A stretch of 64,000 bases of DNA from JBELHR01 sp049607205 (GCA_049607205.1 JBMYWH010000010.1:1-64000); one strand, 5' to 3'. Shown: positions 51,683-60,813, numbered from the stretch's first letter. A program made the numbers and translations. Notes: generated by a model not told the origin, from the sequence alone.

Positions 51683-51684
51683 CA

Positions 51685-51981
51685 TTAATATAATTCTAAA
51701 GTTTTAATCACTTCACTTCCTAATTCATCGTTGAGCATCTTTACAATTTTATCCTTACCATAACTAAGCTCTTCTCTTAGTACAGAAGAACTAAGCTGAA
51801 CTTGTAATCGGCCATTTTTCAACTCTATTCTCTTCGTATAATTATCTACTCCCGGCCCCATCAAATCTTTCCATGCATCTTGAATATTCATCTTAGTCAT
51901 CCCCGTTTTAAGACGTGACTCAGAAATCATTTGATCAATTACTGCTTTAATTGTTGCTGCCTCTCTCTTTCTAGTGCTCAT
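51685..51981 (-). CDS. DUF721 (DciA-like) protein
   Basis: This 98-residue cytoplasmic protein is a short DUF721 member. The IQDAWKDLMGPGVDNYTKRIELKNGRLQVQ region near residues 34-63 and the LREELSYGKDKIVKMLNDELG tail match the KH-like fold seen in DciA, the helicase loader of bacteria lacking DnaC. It overlaps the recF end by 11 bases, so it is coupled to a replication and repair gene, which agrees with a DNA role. True helicase-loader activity is an inference. No dnaA or gyrB is near. Confidence 0.85.
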   Translation of the reverse strand: MSTRKREAATIKAVIDQMISESRLKTGMTKMNIQDAWKDLMGPGVDNYTKRIELKNGRLQVQLSSSVLREELSYGKDKIVKMLNDELGSEVIKTLELY

Positions 51982-53062
51982 GTTCTAAATTAAAAATTTC
52001 AAATCCTTCTCCCGCTTGAGAAACCACGGCTCTTGTGCGATCATCGTGTGTATCACTAATAAATATTTGCCCGAAATCATCTGCATTAACTAATTGAATC
52101 AAACTTTTAACACGATCATCATCCAATTTATCAAAAATATCGTCCAAGAGTAAAATAGGCTTTTTTTGCGTATGGTTTTTCAAAAATTCATATTGGGCTA
52201 ATTTTAAAGCCACCAAAAATGTTTTTTGCTGTCCTTGCGAACCAAATTTTTTCACGGGATAAGCTCCTAATTCAAAAATTAAATCATCCTTATGTACTCC
52301 TGCGGATGAATATTGCACCGCTCTGTCTTTAGGCAAAGCATCTTCGAGTACCTGCTCAAAAGTACTATCGTTTAAGGCACTCTTATAATTTAGTGAAACT
52401 TCTTCTCTTCCTCCCGAAATTTCATCATAATATTTCTGAAATAAAGGACTAAACTCTTTTAAGAAAAAACTTCTTTCCCTGTGGATAACTTCACCATATC
52501 TAATCATCTGTACATTAAATGCCTCTAGAGATAAGGCATCAAAGGTGCGATTAGCATGAAAGTATTTCAAAAGGGCATTGCGCTGAGAAATCACCTTATT
52601 ATAGGAAACAGACGCTCCTAAAAACACCGGATTCATCTGAGAAATTACACTATCAATAAATTTTCTTCGGGTCTCACTTCCTTCGACAATTAAGTCGCGA
52701 TCCGCCGGAGAAATAATTACTACTGGAACCAAACCTATATGCTCTGAAATCTTATCATAGAGTTTCCCATTTCTTTTTAGAACTTTTTTCTGTCCTCGTT
52801 TAAGACTACAAACCACTTTTTCCTTTTTCGAAGCAGCAGAATAATGCCCTTCTAGCATAAAGAAATCAGCTCCATGATTTATGTTCTGTCCTGAAATTGG
52901 ATTAAAATAGCTCTTGGTCATCGATAGCGTATAAATTCCATCCAAAACATTGGTTTTTCCCACTCCATTTTGACCAACAAAGCAATTAATACGCTCATTA
53001 AACCTAAACTCTTTTTGAGTTAAGTTCTTGAAATTCACTAAAGTTAATTGATCTAGAATCAT
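51971..53062 (-). CDS. recF: DNA replication and repair protein RecF
   Basis: RecF is an SMC-like ABC ATPase that loads RecA at gaps with RecO and RecR. The 363-residue protein has Walker A GQNGVGKT at 30-37, the signature region near residue 270 (FGSQGQQKTFLVALKLAQ) and Walker B ILLLDDIFDKLDDDR near 307. Length is normal. It is the first gene of a two-gene unit with the DUF721 gene and diverges from the TPR gene across 122 bases. Confidence 0.96.
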   Translation of the reverse strand: MILDQLTLVNFKNLTQKEFRFNERINCFVGQNGVGKTNVLDGIYTLSMTKSYFNPISGQNINHGADFFMLEGHYSAASKKEKVVCSLKRGQKKVLKRNGKLYDKISEHIGLVPVVIISPADRDLIVEGSETRRKFIDSVISQMNPVFLGASVSYNKVISQRNALLKYFHANRTFDALSLEAFNVQMIRYGEVIHRERSFFLKEFSPLFQKYYDEISGGREEVSLNYKSALNDSTFEQVLEDALPKDRAVQYSSAGVHKDDLIFELGAYPVKKFGSQGQQKTFLVALKLAQYEFLKNHTQKKPILLLDDIFDKLDDDRVKSLIQLVNADDFGQIFISDTHDDRTRAVVSQAGEGFEIFNLEHEH

Positions 53063-53142
53063 GTAGAAATATCAATATTTATGGGGCTGCAAAATAAATA
53101 AATTTTGCCAATTTTGTCCTTTTTATATCCAATTAAAAAAAC

Positions 53143-53150
53143 TATTTTTG
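53143..53150 (+). promoter_or_regulatory. -7 promoter element for the TPR-ribH run (TATTTTTG)
   Basis: Exact TAnnTTTG, 34 bases upstream of the TPR gene. The nearest TTG upstream (53114-53116) is 26 bases away, slightly longer than usual. Confidence 0.58.
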
Positions 53151-53184
53151 CTCCGATTAATTAATATGAACCTAGAATTTTAAG

Positions 53185-53946
53185 ATGGCAACATATAAAA
53201 AGAAAGCTGGAAAAAAGGCAAAAACGTCGCAAGCAAATATCGAACAAGGGAGTACAACTGCAGAAGTTTTTAACACCCTAGATGAAACTGCGTCTAAATC
53301 TGAATCATTTGTAGAAAAGAACCAAAACATCATTCTTTATGGAATTGTTGCTGTAGCGGTAATTATCCTTGGAACGATTGGATATAACAAATACATTCAA
53401 GAACCTAAAGAAGCACAAGCTGCTGATGAACTAGCTTATCCAAAAGTATATTTCACAGAAGCATCTACTTCTAATGAAGCTGTTGATTCTTTATTAGTTC
53501 TAGGATTAGAGGGTGCGAATGGTAAATATGGATTTATTGACATCGCCTCTGTATACAGCGGAACTAAAGCAGGAAACTTAGCGAACTATTATGCGGGAGT
53601 TTCTTATCTTAAATTAAAAAATTATGAATCTGCAATTGATTACTTAAGTGCATTCAAGTCTAACGACTTGTTATTAGAAGCAGAGAGTCGTTCTCTTATT
53701 GGAGATGCTTTTGCTGATATCAATCAATTAGATGATGCCTTGAACTATTATGAAATTGCGGCTCAAACTAAGCCTAATGAAGCAATGACTCCTCTTTATT
53801 TAATGAAAGCTGGACAAACTGCAATGGCCTTAGAGGATTTTAGCAAAGCAGAAGCTTTGTTTACTGAAATAAAAGTAACTTATCCTAAAAGTGATTTAGC
53901 CTCTAATATTGACATGTACATCAATAAGGCTAAGTACAGCAAATAA
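53185..53946 (+). CDS. Membrane-anchored tetratricopeptide repeat protein
   Basis: This 253-residue protein has a short Lys-rich cytoplasmic N-terminus, one membrane helix (about 49-67, IILYGIVAVAVIILGTIGY) and a periplasmic part with TPR-like helix pairs (about 125-245; AGVSYLKLKNYESAIDYL and IGDAFADINQLDDALNYYEIA). It resembles YfgM-type anchored TPR proteins, which assist exported protein folding in proteobacteria. That role is inferred from layout only. The ribH gene starts 9 bases after its stop, so the two are probably co-transcribed. Confidence 0.82.
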   Translation: MATYKKKAGKKAKTSQANIEQGSTTAEVFNTLDETASKSESFVEKNQNIILYGIVAVAVIILGTIGYNKYIQEPKEAQAADELAYPKVYFTEASTSNEAVDSLLVLGLEGANGKYGFIDIASVYSGTKAGNLANYYAGVSYLKLKNYESAIDYLSAFKSNDLLLEAESRSLIGDAFADINQLDDALNYYEIAAQTKPNEAMTPLYLMKAGQTAMALEDFSKAEALFTEIKVTYPKSDLASNIDMYINKAKYSK

Positions 53947-53955
53947 CACATAGCT

Positions 53956-54450
53956 ATGGCTACAACTAATTTATCGGCATATGATAAATCTACAATCCCA
54001 AATTCGAAAGGACTTCGATTTGGGATTGTTGTTTCTCAGTGGAATGACGATGTTACATCTAATCTGCATTCTGGTGCCTTAGAAACACTCTTAGAGCACG
54101 GAGTTTCTAAAGAAGATATTATCTCTTGGGAAGTTCCAGGGAGTTATGAACTTATCTACGGAGCAAGTCAGATGTTGCGAACACAAGAACTAGATGCGGT
54201 ATTGACTATCGGGTGTGTAATCCAAGGAGAAACCAAGCATTTCGATTTTGTATGTGAAGGAGTCACTCAAGGAATAAAAGATTTGAATGTTCAACAAGAT
54301 GTGCCTGTTATATTCTGTGTATTGACAGATAACACCAAACAACAATCTTTAGACCGCAGTGGAGGTGCTCTTGGAAACAAAGGAGTAGAATGTGCGGTAG
54401 CGGCCCTTAAAATGGCACATTTAAGAAAAATGACTAACTTAGAGCAATAA
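53956..54450 (+). CDS. ribH: 6,7-dimethyl-8-ribityllumazine synthase
   Basis: RibH condenses 5-amino-6-ribitylamino-uracil with a four-carbon sugar phosphate, the penultimate step of riboflavin synthesis. The 164-residue protein has the substrate-binding VVSQWNDDVTSNL near residue 26, WEVPGSYELIYGA near 56, the GCVIQGETKHFDFVCEGV block near 87, and the LTDNT segment near 124. The active-site histidine (in KHFDF) is kept. Length is normal. It lies between the TPR gene and a small membrane-protein gene; no other riboflavin gene or FMN riboswitch is present. Confidence 0.95.
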   Translation: MATTNLSAYDKSTIPNSKGLRFGIVVSQWNDDVTSNLHSGALETLLEHGVSKEDIISWEVPGSYELIYGASQMLRTQELDAVLTIGCVIQGETKHFDFVCEGVTQGIKDLNVQQDVPVIFCVLTDNTKQQSLDRSGGALGNKGVECAVAALKMAHLRKMTNLEQ

Positions 54451-54462
54451 GTTTATTTAATT

Positions 54463-54756
54463 ATGTTCAAAACGCCTTTTAAATCAAGAGCTCATTATGT
54501 ATTCAATTACAAACCTCGTTATTATAACGAGCGTAAAGAGCGTATTGAAAAACTTCAGAACGAAGTTAGGCGTGAAGAAGAAGAAAAATTAAAAGACGAT
54601 TATGACATTCGATTATCAAAAAATGCTTTGATTGATCAATGGCAGCGCTCTAAATCTAAAGAATCTGACCGTAAGACTACAATGAGACTTGCCATTATAA
54701 TTGCGCTTCTCGTTGGATTCTTTTCCTGGTTATTCGAATTACATACTTTATTATAA
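54463..54756 (+). CDS. Small charged membrane protein of unknown function between ribH and mutL
   Basis: This 97-residue protein has a basic, Lys/Glu/Arg-rich helix (about 15-70, probably coiled coil) and one C-terminal membrane helix (about 75-93), so it is a tail-anchored-type inner-membrane protein. Homologues beside ribH are, as I recall, often annotated 'riboflavin synthase subunit beta' from position alone; the sequence shows no such domain. It lies 12 bases after ribH and its stop directly abuts the mutL ATG. The function is unknown. Confidence 0.72.
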   Translation: MFKTPFKSRAHYVFNYKPRYYNERKERIEKLQNEVRREEEEKLKDDYDIRLSKNALIDQWQRSKSKESDRKTTMRLAIIIALLVGFFSWLFELHTLL

Positions 54757-56607
54757 ATGCAAGACCTTATTAAAATACTTCCTGATCACGTAGCGAACCA
54801 AATTGCTGCTGGTGAGGTCGTACAAAGGCCGGCTTCCGTAGTCAAAGAATTAATGGAAAATGCTATTGACGCAGGGGCCAAAAAAATTGACGTTTACATC
54901 AAAGATGCTGGAAGAACATTGATTCAAGTCATCGATGATGGAAAAGGAATGTCAGAAGGCGATGCTCAACAAGCTTTTCTGAGACATGCCACATCTAAAA
55001 TTTCAAAAGCAGAAGATCTTTTTGCACTTCATACCAATGGTTTTCGTGGAGAAGCCCTTGCCTCAGTCGCAGCGGTGGCTCATGTAGAACTTAAAACAAA
55101 AAGACCTGAAGATACTCTAGGAACTCAAGTATTAATCGCTGGAGATTCAAAAATAAAAAGTCAAGAGCCAATATCGACATTGGACGGAACCAGTATTGGA
55201 GTAAAGAATCTCTTTTTCAATATACCCGCTAGAAGAAACTTTCTTAAGTCTAATTCTGTTGAATTCAGACATATCAACGATGAATTTCAACGTATTGCAC
55301 TGGCTAACCCTAAGATCGCTCTTAGTCTTCATCACAACGACAGCACTACATTTCAACTCAATGCAACCAATCTTAGACAGCGATTAGTCGCTATATTTGG
55401 AAATAAGATTGATGAAAAACTCATTCCTATTGAAGAATCTACTGAGGTGGTTACTTTGCGTGGATTTATAACCAAAGCTACTTTTGCCAAGAAGAGAAGA
55501 GGAGAACAATTCTTTTTTGTCAATGGTCGTTTTATCAAATCGTCCTATTTGAACCATGCGGTGAATAGCGCCTATGAAGGATTACTTCAAAACGGACAGC
55601 ATCCCTCCTACTTTCTATATTTAGATATTCCACCGAGTGATATTGATATCAATATTCATCCGACTAAGACAGAGATAAAATTTGAAAATGAACAAATTGT
55701 TTATGCCATTTTAAAGTCGGCTGTTAAACACTCTCTTGGACAGTATCATGTTACACCTTCTTTAGATTTCGAAAGAGATTCCTCTCTAGATACAGACTAT
55801 ACCACAGCCAGCAATAGCTCAGGTGTAACACCTTCAGTAGAGGTAAATCCAGAGTTCAATCCCTTTACGCAGAACCACTCCTATACCCCACCGAAACGAG
55901 AAACTAAAGAGCATTGGGAAAGCCTATATACCGACATAGATCGCCCTTCATCTGTAAAGGACAGTTCACCTCAATTTGAATCGTCCATAGATTCTTGGGA
56001 AGAACCTAAACAATTAGAGTTACCTAGTGAAGAACAATCATCTCATTCTTTACAAATCAATAAGAAATACCTCATCACCACAATTAAATCAGGTGCTATT
56101 TTAATTAATCAAAATTTAGCACATCAAAGAATTGTTTACGAAGAGTTCTTGATGAAGATTACGGTTAATGAACTGGCCTCTCAGCAATTACTATTTCCCG
56201 TAGAGCTGTCATTTAGTCAGCGAGAAACAGAAGAACTCAATAGTATAAAACCTGAATTGACAGGTGCTGGATTTCAATTTGAATCTACTGATAAACAAAC
56301 ACTTATCGTTAGTGGAATACCATCTCAAATATCTGAAAGTCAAATCCCCATAGTTTTGGAACAATTATTGGACGACTTAAAAAGTGAATTACCCGATCAG
56401 ACCTTTGGAACTTATGACATCATTGCTAAATCTTTTGCTAAGAGTATGGCCATGAAATCAGGGATAGCTTTAAAGGAGCAAGAACAACTTGCTTTAGTAG
56501 ATCAATTATTCGCATGTAAAGAACCTTTAATTTCCCCTTTTGGCAAACCCACTTATATTACCCTGGATGCCAAGAAACTTGAACAATTATTCAATAAAAA
56601 TCTATAG
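54757..56607 (+). CDS. mutL: DNA mismatch repair protein MutL
   Basis: MutL is the GHKL ATPase that links MutS mismatch recognition to strand removal. The 616-residue protein has the intact N-terminal ATPase: ANQIAAGEVVQRPASVVKEL near residue 10, DDGKGM near 65, HATSKI and GFRGEALASV near 95. The C-terminal dimer domain is divergent. The endonuclease motif DQHA(x)2E(x)4E reads N-Q-N-L-x-x-Q-x4-E at 451-462. The Cys/His metal ligands near the end (CPHGRP-like) read SPFGKP. The mutL nick activity therefore seems lost or altered. The rhomboid gene follows after 2 bases. Confidence 0.95.
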   Translation: MQDLIKILPDHVANQIAAGEVVQRPASVVKELMENAIDAGAKKIDVYIKDAGRTLIQVIDDGKGMSEGDAQQAFLRHATSKISKAEDLFALHTNGFRGEALASVAAVAHVELKTKRPEDTLGTQVLIAGDSKIKSQEPISTLDGTSIGVKNLFFNIPARRNFLKSNSVEFRHINDEFQRIALANPKIALSLHHNDSTTFQLNATNLRQRLVAIFGNKIDEKLIPIEESTEVVTLRGFITKATFAKKRRGEQFFFVNGRFIKSSYLNHAVNSAYEGLLQNGQHPSYFLYLDIPPSDIDINIHPTKTEIKFENEQIVYAILKSAVKHSLGQYHVTPSLDFERDSSLDTDYTTASNSSGVTPSVEVNPEFNPFTQNHSYTPPKRETKEHWESLYTDIDRPSSVKDSSPQFESSIDSWEEPKQLELPSEEQSSHSLQINKKYLITTIKSGAILINQNLAHQRIVYEEFLMKITVNELASQQLLFPVELSFSQRETEELNSIKPELTGAGFQFESTDKQTLIVSGIPSQISESQIPIVLEQLLDDLKSELPDQTFGTYDIIAKSFAKSMAMKSGIALKEQEQLALVDQLFACKEPLISPFGKPTYITLDAKKLEQLFNKNL

Positions 56608-56609
56608 AT

Positions 56610-57335
56610 ATGAACAGATTGACCGGTAGTATTAAACATTTGATTATCATCAATGTGATTTTATTTGCAGCCTCTATGCTGATGACGGTGAATTTGGATT
56701 TTCTTGCACTCTGGTATCCAGAGAACCCTAAATTTGGTGTCTGGCAAATTGTATCTACCATGTTTATGCATGGGAGTGTCATGCATATTGCATTTAACAT
56801 GTATGCCCTCTGGGCATTTGGAACACCACTGGAACAAATGTGGGGATCTAAGAAATTTCTATTCTTTTACTTTTCGGCTGGAATTGGTGCTAGTTTAATA
56901 TACACTGGGGTTAATTACTATGAATTTCATCATATTGCGGATCAATTAATCTCAAATGGATGGACTCAAGAACAATTTAACAGTCTGTTTAGCACAGGTA
57001 GCTATCCTGTAAACCTCATGGGAGATTTAAGTCAAGATGATGTCACCCAATTGTATCGCATATACAACACTCCTGCAGTAGGTGCTTCTGGAGCAATTTA
57101 TGGAGTTCTTGTAGCCTTTGGATTTGCCTTTCCAGATGCTAAGCTTGCTATGATTTTCTTCCCTGTACCTATAAAAGCTAAATTTTTCATTCCCTTAATT
57201 ATTCTAGGAGATTTATTCTTCGGACTTACAGGAACCCAGACAGGAACTGCTCATTTTGCTCACATAGGTGGTGCGCTTGTTGGTTATATAATGATGAAAT
57301 ACTGGCAAAAAAATCAATTTACTCGTTGGAATTAA
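56610..57335 (+). CDS. Rhomboid family intramembrane serine protease (first copy)
   Basis: This 241-residue six-helix membrane protein has the rhomboid catalytic pair Ser160 in GASGAIYG and His218 in AHIGG. The loop-1 oxyanion region is MFMHGSVMHIAFNMYALWAFG near residue 51. Rhomboids cleave membrane proteins within the bilayer; the substrate is unknown. It is followed after 36 bases by a second rhomboid gene; the two share only the general family pattern. It lies just after mutL. Confidence 0.92.
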   Translation: MNRLTGSIKHLIIINVILFAASMLMTVNLDFLALWYPENPKFGVWQIVSTMFMHGSVMHIAFNMYALWAFGTPLEQMWGSKKFLFFYFSAGIGASLIYTGVNYYEFHHIADQLISNGWTQEQFNSLFSTGSYPVNLMGDLSQDDVTQLYRIYNTPAVGASGAIYGVLVAFGFAFPDAKLAMIFFPVPIKAKFFIPLIILGDLFFGLTGTQTGTAHFAHIGGALVGYIMMKYWQKNQFTRWN

Positions 57336-57371
57336 TTTTTATTTAAGAATTAAACCTCCTATATTAGACTT

Positions 57372-58229
57372 ATGTCAGCGGTAACAGATCAAATCAAAGA
57401 AAAATTTAAAAGAGGCAATGGAGTACAGAAATTGATTTATATCAATTTAATCTGTTATGTACTGCCATTATTCATAGATTTATTTTCAGGATTACTTGGA
57501 TTTGACCCTCAATTAATATTTTCATGGTTTGCCCTGAGCAGTAATTTTGACGTATTTTTTTTCCATCCATGGTCTTTAGTTAGTTATGGTTTCCTTCATG
57601 CTGGATTCATGCATCTACTGACAAATATGTTGGTGCTTTTCTATATTGGAAATCTATTTATAGACTACTTCACCCCTAAACAACTTTACAATTATTATTT
57701 GTTCGGAACTGTTTTTGGCGGCTTGCTCTATTTACTTGTCTATAATTTATTTCCGGAGTTAGCAGGTGGAAGAGAAGCAATCTTAGTAGGAGCCTCTGCC
57801 GGTGTAACGGCCATTTTTATAGGTATCGCAACCTACTTACCTAACTATGAAGTTAAACTTGCTTTTATTGGTTATGTTAAGCTATGGATACTCGCAGCAG
57901 TTTGGGTGGGTGTGGATCTATTACAAATGACTGCAGAAAATACAGGGGGGCATTTAGCTCATTTAGGTGGTGCTCTATTTGGGTTCTTTTACATGCGTGC
58001 TTACCAGGGAAAAGACAGAACTTCCATCGAATTTAGTAAATGGTTTAAATTCAAGAAAAGCCCCTTGAAAACGGTTTATAAAAACCCAAAAAAATCAAAG
58101 ACTAAATCCCCATCTGGGACTAAAAATAATCAAGAGCAAACCAATACAATTTTAGAAAAAATTTCTAAGTCTGGCTATGACTCATTATCAAAAGAAGAAA
58201 AGGACTTTTTATTCAAACAAGGGAATTGA
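57372..58229 (+). CDS. Rhomboid family intramembrane serine protease (second copy) with cytoplasmic tail
   Basis: This 285-residue membrane protein has the rhomboid pair Ser142 in GASAGV and His197 in AHLGG, with SYGFLHAGFMHLLTNMLVLFYIGN in loop 1. The serine motif is GxSA rather than GxSG. A Lys-rich C-terminal tail (about 220-285) is outside the protease core. Its stop TGA overlaps the TTG start of the next gene (TTGA), so the two are translationally coupled. Its sequence is clearly different from the first copy, so the pair is not a recent duplication. Confidence 0.92.
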   Translation: MSAVTDQIKEKFKRGNGVQKLIYINLICYVLPLFIDLFSGLLGFDPQLIFSWFALSSNFDVFFFHPWSLVSYGFLHAGFMHLLTNMLVLFYIGNLFIDYFTPKQLYNYYLFGTVFGGLLYLLVYNLFPELAGGREAILVGASAGVTAIFIGIATYLPNYEVKLAFIGYVKLWILAAVWVGVDLLQMTAENTGGHLAHLGGALFGFFYMRAYQGKDRTSIEFSKWFKFKKSPLKTVYKNPKKSKTKSPSGTKNNQEQTNTILEKISKSGYDSLSKEEKDFLFKQGN

Positions 58230-59221
58230 GAAAATTACTTTTTAGCATAAATGTTCTTTTGGCTCTCTTTTTAGGTATAAACTTACTTTCAGCCTATATC
58301 TCACCAACCTATGGTGCCATACTCGCTGTGATAAGTCTTCTATTTCCGTTTAGTTTAGGAGCTAATTTATTCTTTGCTATCTACTGGATTATAAAACGAA
58401 GTAACTATGCTCTATTGTCTTGTATAATGCTCCTTTTAAGCTATTCAAGCTTTCAAACCATCATTCAATGGGGGAACGAGCCAATTGATCAAGGAATTAA
58501 AGTCATGACCTATAATGTAAGACTTTTTAACCTCTATCATTGGAAAAAAAATGAAGATACTGATGATCGTATGTATCAATTTTTAAAACAATCCTCACCG
58601 GATGTTCTGGCACTTCAAGAGTTTTATGATGATCCTGAAATTCAAATTAAATATCCTTATCATTACAAAAAGATGAGCCCTTCTTCTAAAGGCTATCAAA
58701 TCGGGCAAATCATCTATAGCAAATTCCCTATAATCAAGACGGGATCACTTGACTTTGAGAATAGTACTAACAATGCCATTTATGCGGATTTATTGATAAA
58801 CCAAGACACCATAAGGTTTTATAATTTACATTTAGAAAGCCTGAGAATAAGGCCTACAAAAGAGTATATAGAAGGTCAAGATTCCGAAAAGTTATTAGCA
58901 AGAATGGAATATAGTTTTGAAAAACAAGCTCAGCAAGCGAGACTCGTTTTAGAACATCAAAAGCAAACCAATCATCCTAGCGTTATCCTCGGGGACTTTA
59001 ACAACACCTCCTTTTCTTACGTCTATCAGATACTAAGCGATTCTAAAAAGGATGCCTTTGTAGAGCAGGGATCTGGCCTAGCTCGAAGTTTTAATCATTA
59101 TCTTCCGCTGCGTATAGATTTCATTTTAAGTCCACATAATGCAACAGTAAATTCCTATACACAATTCGAATTAGATTATTCAGATCATTTCCCAATAGAA
59201 GCTCAAATAAGTTTTCCTTAA
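58226..59221 (+). CDS. Endonuclease/exonuclease/phosphatase (EEP) family membrane protein
   Basis: This 331-residue protein has two to three N-terminal membrane helices (about 4-80) and a C-terminal EEP fold: MTYNVRLFN near residue 93, LQEFYDD near 128 with the metal-binding Glu, the GDFNNTSFS near 254, and the SDHFPI histidine near 321. EEP members hydrolyse phosphodiesters or phosphomonoesters of lipids, sugars or DNA; the substrate here is unknown. The start codon is TTG at 58226, overlapping the rhomboid stop. No ATG precedes the first membrane helix in frame. It ends tail-to-tail with the solute-binding gene (4-base overlap). Confidence 0.85.
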   Translation: MRKLLFSINVLLALFLGINLLSAYISPTYGAILAVISLLFPFSLGANLFFAIYWIIKRSNYALLSCIMLLLSYSSFQTIIQWGNEPIDQGIKVMTYNVRLFNLYHWKKNEDTDDRMYQFLKQSSPDVLALQEFYDDPEIQIKYPYHYKKMSPSSKGYQIGQIIYSKFPIIKTGSLDFENSTNNAIYADLLINQDTIRFYNLHLESLRIRPTKEYIEGQDSEKLLARMEYSFEKQAQQARLVLEHQKQTNHPSVILGDFNNTSFSYVYQILSDSKKDAFVEQGSGLARSFNHYLPLRIDFILSPHNATVNSYTQFELDYSDHFPIEAQISFP

Positions 59222-60813
59222 TTTTTTTTAACTTCTTCTAAATCTAACATATTGACTCCATTGATCTTCATATTTACTAGATTATTAGGGACCATTCGAA
59301 TTACCTTGTCATAATACAATGGAATTACCGGATAAGAGCTCATCAATAAAGAATCCAATTCCTTATAAGCCTCAATGCGATTAGGAACCTCAAGAATCTT
59401 GATTGCCATTTCAAAGGATTTATCAAATGAACTACTGCTAAAATGTGTATAATTAGGTCCTCCTGGAGCAAAATTTGGGCTATAAAATAGAGATAAATAA
59501 TTCTCTCCATCGGGATAATCGGCAATCCAACTCGCCCTAAACATTTGTAATTTACCAGTAGCTTTACTCTGTTTTAAAGTGGATGGAGGCATTACATCAA
59601 CCTCAACATCAAGTCCTAAATCTTGCCATTCTCTTTGAATAAATTCACACAGGTCTAAATACTGTGAATTTGTGGATATTTTAATTGAAAAATCCCAATT
59701 AGGATGCTCTGCCTTTACTTCTTGTATAAGCTCTTTTGCTACATCGGGCTGGTATCCCGTAAATACCCGATCTGAATGACTTGGCAATCCTTTAGGTATC
59801 ATTCCTTGCAATGCCGGATAGCCCATATTATTCCTGAGATATTTAATCATTTTTTTTCGATCAAACCCAAGATTTAAGGCCTTTCGAATTCTGACATCCT
59901 GCATGCAAGATTCCATATCCATGTTCACACCGAGGTATTCAGTATTCAAATAAGGTGCGCTCAAAAGCTTAAATTGACTGTGGTACTTTTCTTTGAGACC
60001 ACCCTGGGGACCTATAATTTCGTCCTTATAAGAAGGGTCTAATCCAGATAATAAATCTATATTTCCTTGTAAAAGTTCCAAAAATTCTGACTGTTTATCC
60101 GGCAGAAAACGAATGGAAACTGCATCTAAATAAGGAAGTGAATTGCCCAAGGCATCTTTTCGGAAATAATTTAGATTCTTAGTCAAAACCATCTTAACGT
60201 TTTCCTCCCAAACTCGAAATTGAAAAGGTCCAGTCCCAACCGGATTTCTTGAAAAATCATTCTTATAATACTCCACAGCTTCATGGGGAATGACAGAACA
60301 GTATTTCATGGCTAATAAGCCTAAAAAAGGTGGGAATGCTTCATTGAGCTCAATGACAAAAACGGAATCAGACTCGGCATAAAAACCGGCCACTTTTGCA
60401 AAAAGCCAAGCTCCGGGAGCAGCTAAATTACGATCTGTAAGTCTGCTAAAACTATATTCAAAATCCGACGCTTTAACTGCCCTTCCCCTTCCATCATTAA
60501 AACATGGATTATCGTGAAATCTAACCTCAGGCTTCAAAGTGAAACGGTAGCGTTTACCTCCTTGGTCAATTTCCCAAGAGTCTGCTATATCTGAAACTAC
60601 TTCAAGCTGACCATTGAGCTTCACTAAACCATTATACAGTTGATTTATTGCCCAAATATGTGCCTGATTTTTTGCAAACGCAGGGTCCAAAGAAGAAATA
60701 TTCGAATATTCATTATATCTAAAAACTCGCTTTGAATCATCAGAACTTACCTCGGAACTGCAACTTAGTACAAGCAGCACAGCACTCACAAACACTAGAA
60801 GTCTAATTTTCAT
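59218..60813 (-). CDS. Peptide/nickel-type ABC transporter substrate-binding lipoprotein
   Basis: This 531-residue lipoprotein (lipobox LVLSC, Cys18) fits the family 5 solute-binding proteins (OppA/DppA): SSLDPAFAKNQAHIWAINQLYNGLVK near residue 38, WEIDQGGKRYRFTLKPEVRFHD near 81, a GTGPFQF motif near 199 and a late DYPDGENYLSLFYSPN block near 432. It would bind oligopeptides or similar ligands outside the inner membrane. No permease or ATPase gene is adjacent, so it is an orphan in this window. The ligand is unknown. Confidence 0.9.
   Translation of the reverse strand: MKIRLLVFVSAVLLVLSCSSEVSSDDSKRVFRYNEYSNISSLDPAFAKNQAHIWAINQLYNGLVKLNGQLEVVSDIADSWEIDQGGKRYRFTLKPEVRFHDNPCFNDGRGRAVKASDFEYSFSRLTDRNLAAPGAWLFAKVAGFYAESDSVFVIELNEAFPPFLGLLAMKYCSVIPHEAVEYYKNDFSRNPVGTGPFQFRVWEENVKMVLTKNLNYFRKDALGNSLPYLDAVSIRFLPDKQSEFLELLQGNIDLLSGLDPSYKDEIIGPQGGLKEKYHSQFKLLSAPYLNTEYLGVNMDMESCMQDVRIRKALNLGFDRKKMIKYLRNNMGYPALQGMIPKGLPSHSDRVFTGYQPDVAKELIQEVKAEHPNWDFSIKISTNSQYLDLCEFIQREWQDLGLDVEVDVMPPSTLKQSKATGKLQMFRASWIADYPDGENYLSLFYSPNFAPGGPNYTHFSSSSFDKSFEMAIKILEVPNRIEAYKELDSLLMSSYPVIPLYYDKVIRMVPNNLVNMKINGVNMLDLEEVKKN

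Noticed and set aside
54463..54756. Riboflavin synthase beta subunit
   Set aside because: RibH itself (the true lumazine synthase) is the preceding gene; this protein has only a charged helix and a membrane span.
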